A DNA stretch of 64,000 nucleotides from Rotaria macrura (taxonomy: Eukaryota; Rotifera; Eurotatoria; Philodinida; Philodinidae): NCBI GenBank assembly GCA_900239685.1, contig OENT01000748.1, positions 1 through 64,000 on the forward strand, written 5' to 3'. The position numbers and the translations under genes are program-made. Below are positions 60,801 through 64,000 of the stretch, in pieces. Every line of letters begins with the position of its first letter. Positions within the stretch are counted from its first letter, which is position 1. The notes below the pieces were generated by a model. The model was not told the origin of the DNA and did no database searches. It saw only the letters and a list, made by a program, of their open reading frames with translations.

Positions 60801-63800
60801 TGGCCTAGGTGCACATTCATGCACTAAACATACTCCAACTGAAAATAAACAGCTCAACATCACATTCTAGATCGAAAAATTACGCCGAATAAGTTTTCTA
60901 GCTGGTTCAAATTTTATGGGCCGGCCTATGTAGAGAGGTTCGAAGATTATTTTCTAGAGAAGGCCTTTTCTGATAACACTTGTTAAGACCAAGTTTTCTT
61001 GCTTTTATCAAAAAATTCGTCACGCTGTTTCATTCTTTTAGCTAAGGTATGCATCATTTTTGAAAGTTAAAACTAAAATTACCTCAGTTGAGTCCAAATC
61101 GTTTGATACATATTTGTTATAATGATCAAATTTATTATAATGATCATCTACTCAAGGGAAGACATTTTTTGTGAATACGTATAGAAAAGTAAAAGAATTA
61201 TTTTTTTAGTACTATATACATACCCCAGAAGAAAAAGTTTTAGTTGACTTTTTCAGCCTGTCGGTATCTTTAAAATACATTATAAATAAAATGATGAAAA
61301 ATTATATAGTTTTGTGCTAAGCTTCACATTTGTGTTTTACTTTGAACCTGTACTTCTCGAAAAAAAATAAGTGTAATAGAATAAAAGCAAACACTTTATT
61401 ACATTTTTACCAATTGTCTTATATTATTGTATCCTAAATTCTTTGGGAAAACGTAATATTAATGAAGTAACATGCTTTCATTATGATATATCTATAAGCT
61501 GATAGAGAATGACAGGAACGTCAAGTAAGTACGTTGAATCTATCGTCTTTTGAAAAGGATAAAAAGGTGGTTAGTTCCCCTACAAATTATTTCAGGATAC
61601 AATTAATATAAAAACGAAACTAAAGATTTCGATAGAGTTCGAAATTGTATGTCATCCTACATCTACACTTTGATTTATGGTTTGTTTGAGTTCTCAAATA
61701 ATAAGAGCAAAATGCATAAAACTCTCACAGGAAGAAGCAACGAAAAAGAGATTTTCAAATCCGATATTGGTTTCGATTGTAAATTATTGAACTCTTGCAA
61801 TGAGGAAAGATTGGGACACTTCAGGTAGTTTTAGGCCATTTCAAGTAGAATAGCGAAGGGATACTTTGATTATTCTTCACTAAATAAAGTTTATTCAATA
61901 TTACAATACATACTATGACAGAAGATTTCAGTCTCTATGCTAGAATATGATTACATCGGTTGAACTTTGTTAATAAAGAAATAATGTTTCAACAAACGCG
62001 AGAAAAGAAATGACTGATTAATGCAACGGTTATTCTTTGTCGTATAAGGGTAGATTCAATGTAATTGAATTTTATTGTCAGTAAAAAAGCACGAAACAAG
62101 AAAAAAGACAAATGCTTCTTGCTAAAGAACTTCATTCTCTATCAGTATATAGATATATCATAGTGAAAACATGTTACTTCATTAATATTACGTTTCCCCC
62201 AATCATTAAGAAGATATTAATGCAAGACAATCCTTCGAAATCTAATCGGCTTGTCCACTTAATGTGCACTTTGTTGCTCCAGTTTTTCAAAACTATTTTT
62301 TCGATATGGGCAGATCTAAACGAATTTCCTCATACACGTTTTGTCGCTGATGACGAATTTGAGTTTTTTTAAAAACAAATTACATTTTGGCATCGAAAAT
62401 TGGATCATTAAATTTTCAAAAAAAGGAATTTTGAATCTGTTAACCAAGAATCTTTTGAGAAAATTCTGAGTGCCATACTATTTGATGCAGAATTTGATTC
62501 TCTACAAAACAGTTAATTAACATCTTGCTTTCATCCCTCAGGACAAAGTCTGAGTTCTTATACAGTTTTTAGCTTGCTTTACCGTCAATGAACTCCCATT
62601 TCGATATAGCGATTTGATTTTTTTACACTACAATATATGCAGCCCAGAAATCAATATATGTATAAATGGGACATTTTTAAGCATGTTCAGTGCCTAAAGT
62701 TTGGTCGACAAAAAACAGTGTCTCAGCGTTCTGTTCGCTTTTTGAATCCTTTATCTGAGCAAAATAGTTTAGAAAAAATATGTATACCACTTGAAAGCTC
62801 ATCCGGTGCTCTACAAAAACTGATACCATAAGCATTCTATTTGATGAAATACTTTCTAAAAAGATTAGACTTTTACAAGCAGCCCTTGAAATAAGTGTTT
62901 TTTTTGTCACAACATTACGCTATGATAAAGTCATTTGTGAAGCACGAGACTTGGATCAATCGTTATCATTCTTGCAGTTGCAGCATGAATAGAATATAAT
63001 AAGTTGCGTCGATTGATGTTTGAAGGACGTTATTTGCTCTCATATGATTCGAGATAATTGAAAAACAATGCGTCAAAAACGTGACAGTGTTACCCTCGGG
63101 CAAGCCATACAATGACTTTGTGCGACTCAATTTTGGAACACTGATTTTGAAATCAAGCAAAATTAGCTAAATAGGGCCACGACCAAGTATGTATCCAATA
63201 CATCCAGAAATGAATCATTTTTTCATCAATACCAGAGAGTAGAATCCTAATGGCACCTCGATCCCACATATTTTCCACCATATCAATACCGATGCCTTTT
63301 TACATCAGTTATTGTTTACCTAGCCAAAAATATGTTTCATCTTTGAACACTGTTGATCAAGTATCGTAAAAAAAACGATTTAATTACTTTAGTGAATATA
63401 AAACAGTCACATTACCCTATTCCACCATAATCACTCAGTAGCCATTTCTTCAGAAGATATAGTTCACTGCACAATTGAATACATAAACAAAAATACAGAA
63501 TATTTTATGCCCGTGGAGTTCTCTATCAGAACGTAGAAAGCACAGGAAAGGGAATTATTTACATGATTTAAGCCTATACTGATATATTTTGTAAGTAGTC
63601 TAATAATTACAAGCACATTTCCCCGTGTGAAAATTGTTGAGGGTACATCCGCTAAGAGGTAGCTGTCCCATTGCACAACACTAGTCAACATCCAACAATG
63701 ATATTCCCAGGAATACAGACGGCGAATTCAATTGAAGCTTATATTTTTGAAAGAAGAATAATATCATTCTGCTCGCAAAAGTTTTGTCGCATTTCCGACA

Positions 63801-64000
63801 TAATCCATCAATTGAGTTTTCAGGAAAACAGAACCTACATTTGAACTCCCTGTTATCAACTACCAATAGGAAGCAATCTCCTTGGAAACTCGTTTTAATC
63901 ACTTCGTTACCTCACACTGTAAGTCCCGAGTTGAACAAATCTATTCCTTCAAAGTTTACAATATAATTCGCGGTGGAGAGCTGGACTTGAAAACAAAATA
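57884..64000. other. Gene-poor right end
   Basis: About 6 kb with no gene that I can support. Frames of 60-120 codons exist on both strands, but none shows a known domain, conserved motif set or matching splice sites. A short segment at 62461-62495 resembles 53641-53675 (both have AAATTCTG and GATGCAGAATTT at the same spacing), probably an old dispersed repeat. Confidence 0.5.

Overview
The window reads as nuclear DNA of a small metazoan, most likely a bdelloid rotifer. It is AT-rich, and its genes carry many 45-78 bp GT-AG introns. It also holds an intronless F-box protein plus a second F-box-like remnant, two FMRFamide-receptor-like GPCRs of the lineage-expanded type, and degenerate TGTGGG-like G-rich stretches; TGTGGG is the telomeric hexamer known from bdelloids. 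The assignment is inferred from style and gene content, not from a diagnostic marker. No rRNA or tRNA gene was recognised by eye.

Layout. 1-13.9 kb is gene-poor: one probable four-pass membrane protein (1387-2019, minus), a foldback MITE (2591-2950), and two larger composite repeats with arms rich in CGTA/TACG words (about 3343-5400 and 8413-9606). 13.9-17.6 kb is a 14-exon CIN85/CD2AP-type adaptor (three SH3 domains plus a C-terminal coiled coil). 19.8-21.6 kb (minus) is a complete 11-exon PP1 catalytic subunit with a 22-nt microexon. 21.6-28.7 kb is intergenic with small repeat clusters. 28.7-30.3 kb is an intronless F-box protein, followed by a C-terminal F-box-family remnant and other decayed coding-like pieces. 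35.6-44.2 kb is a plus-strand trio: TMA7, then the BBS chaperonin-like protein MKKS/BBS6, then, only 52 bp later, a kelch protein resembling plant nitrile-specifier/epithiospecifier proteins. The kelch gene's last intron is 2.46 kb and holds a foldback with about 270-bp arms. 48.6-48.9 kb is a 32-bp minisatellite, 49.2-49.6 kb a second copy of the foldback MITE, and 50.1-51.7 kb an intronless Src-like kinase (myristoylation signal, SH3, SH2, kinase) lacking several usual control residues. 54.8-57.9 kb holds two related GPCR genes tail to tail. 57.9-64 kb shows no gene I can support.

The genes are mostly independent housekeeping or signalling functions: endocytic scaffold, protein phosphatase, ribosome-associated factor, ciliary chaperonin, kinase and receptors. 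The closest thing to a functional cluster is MKKS-kelch, whose spacing, together with a polypyrimidine-AG in the gap, suggests a trans-spliced operon. The most unusual content is that operon, the specifier-like kelch protein, the atypical kinase, and foldback elements whose two arms are much more alike within a copy than between copies.
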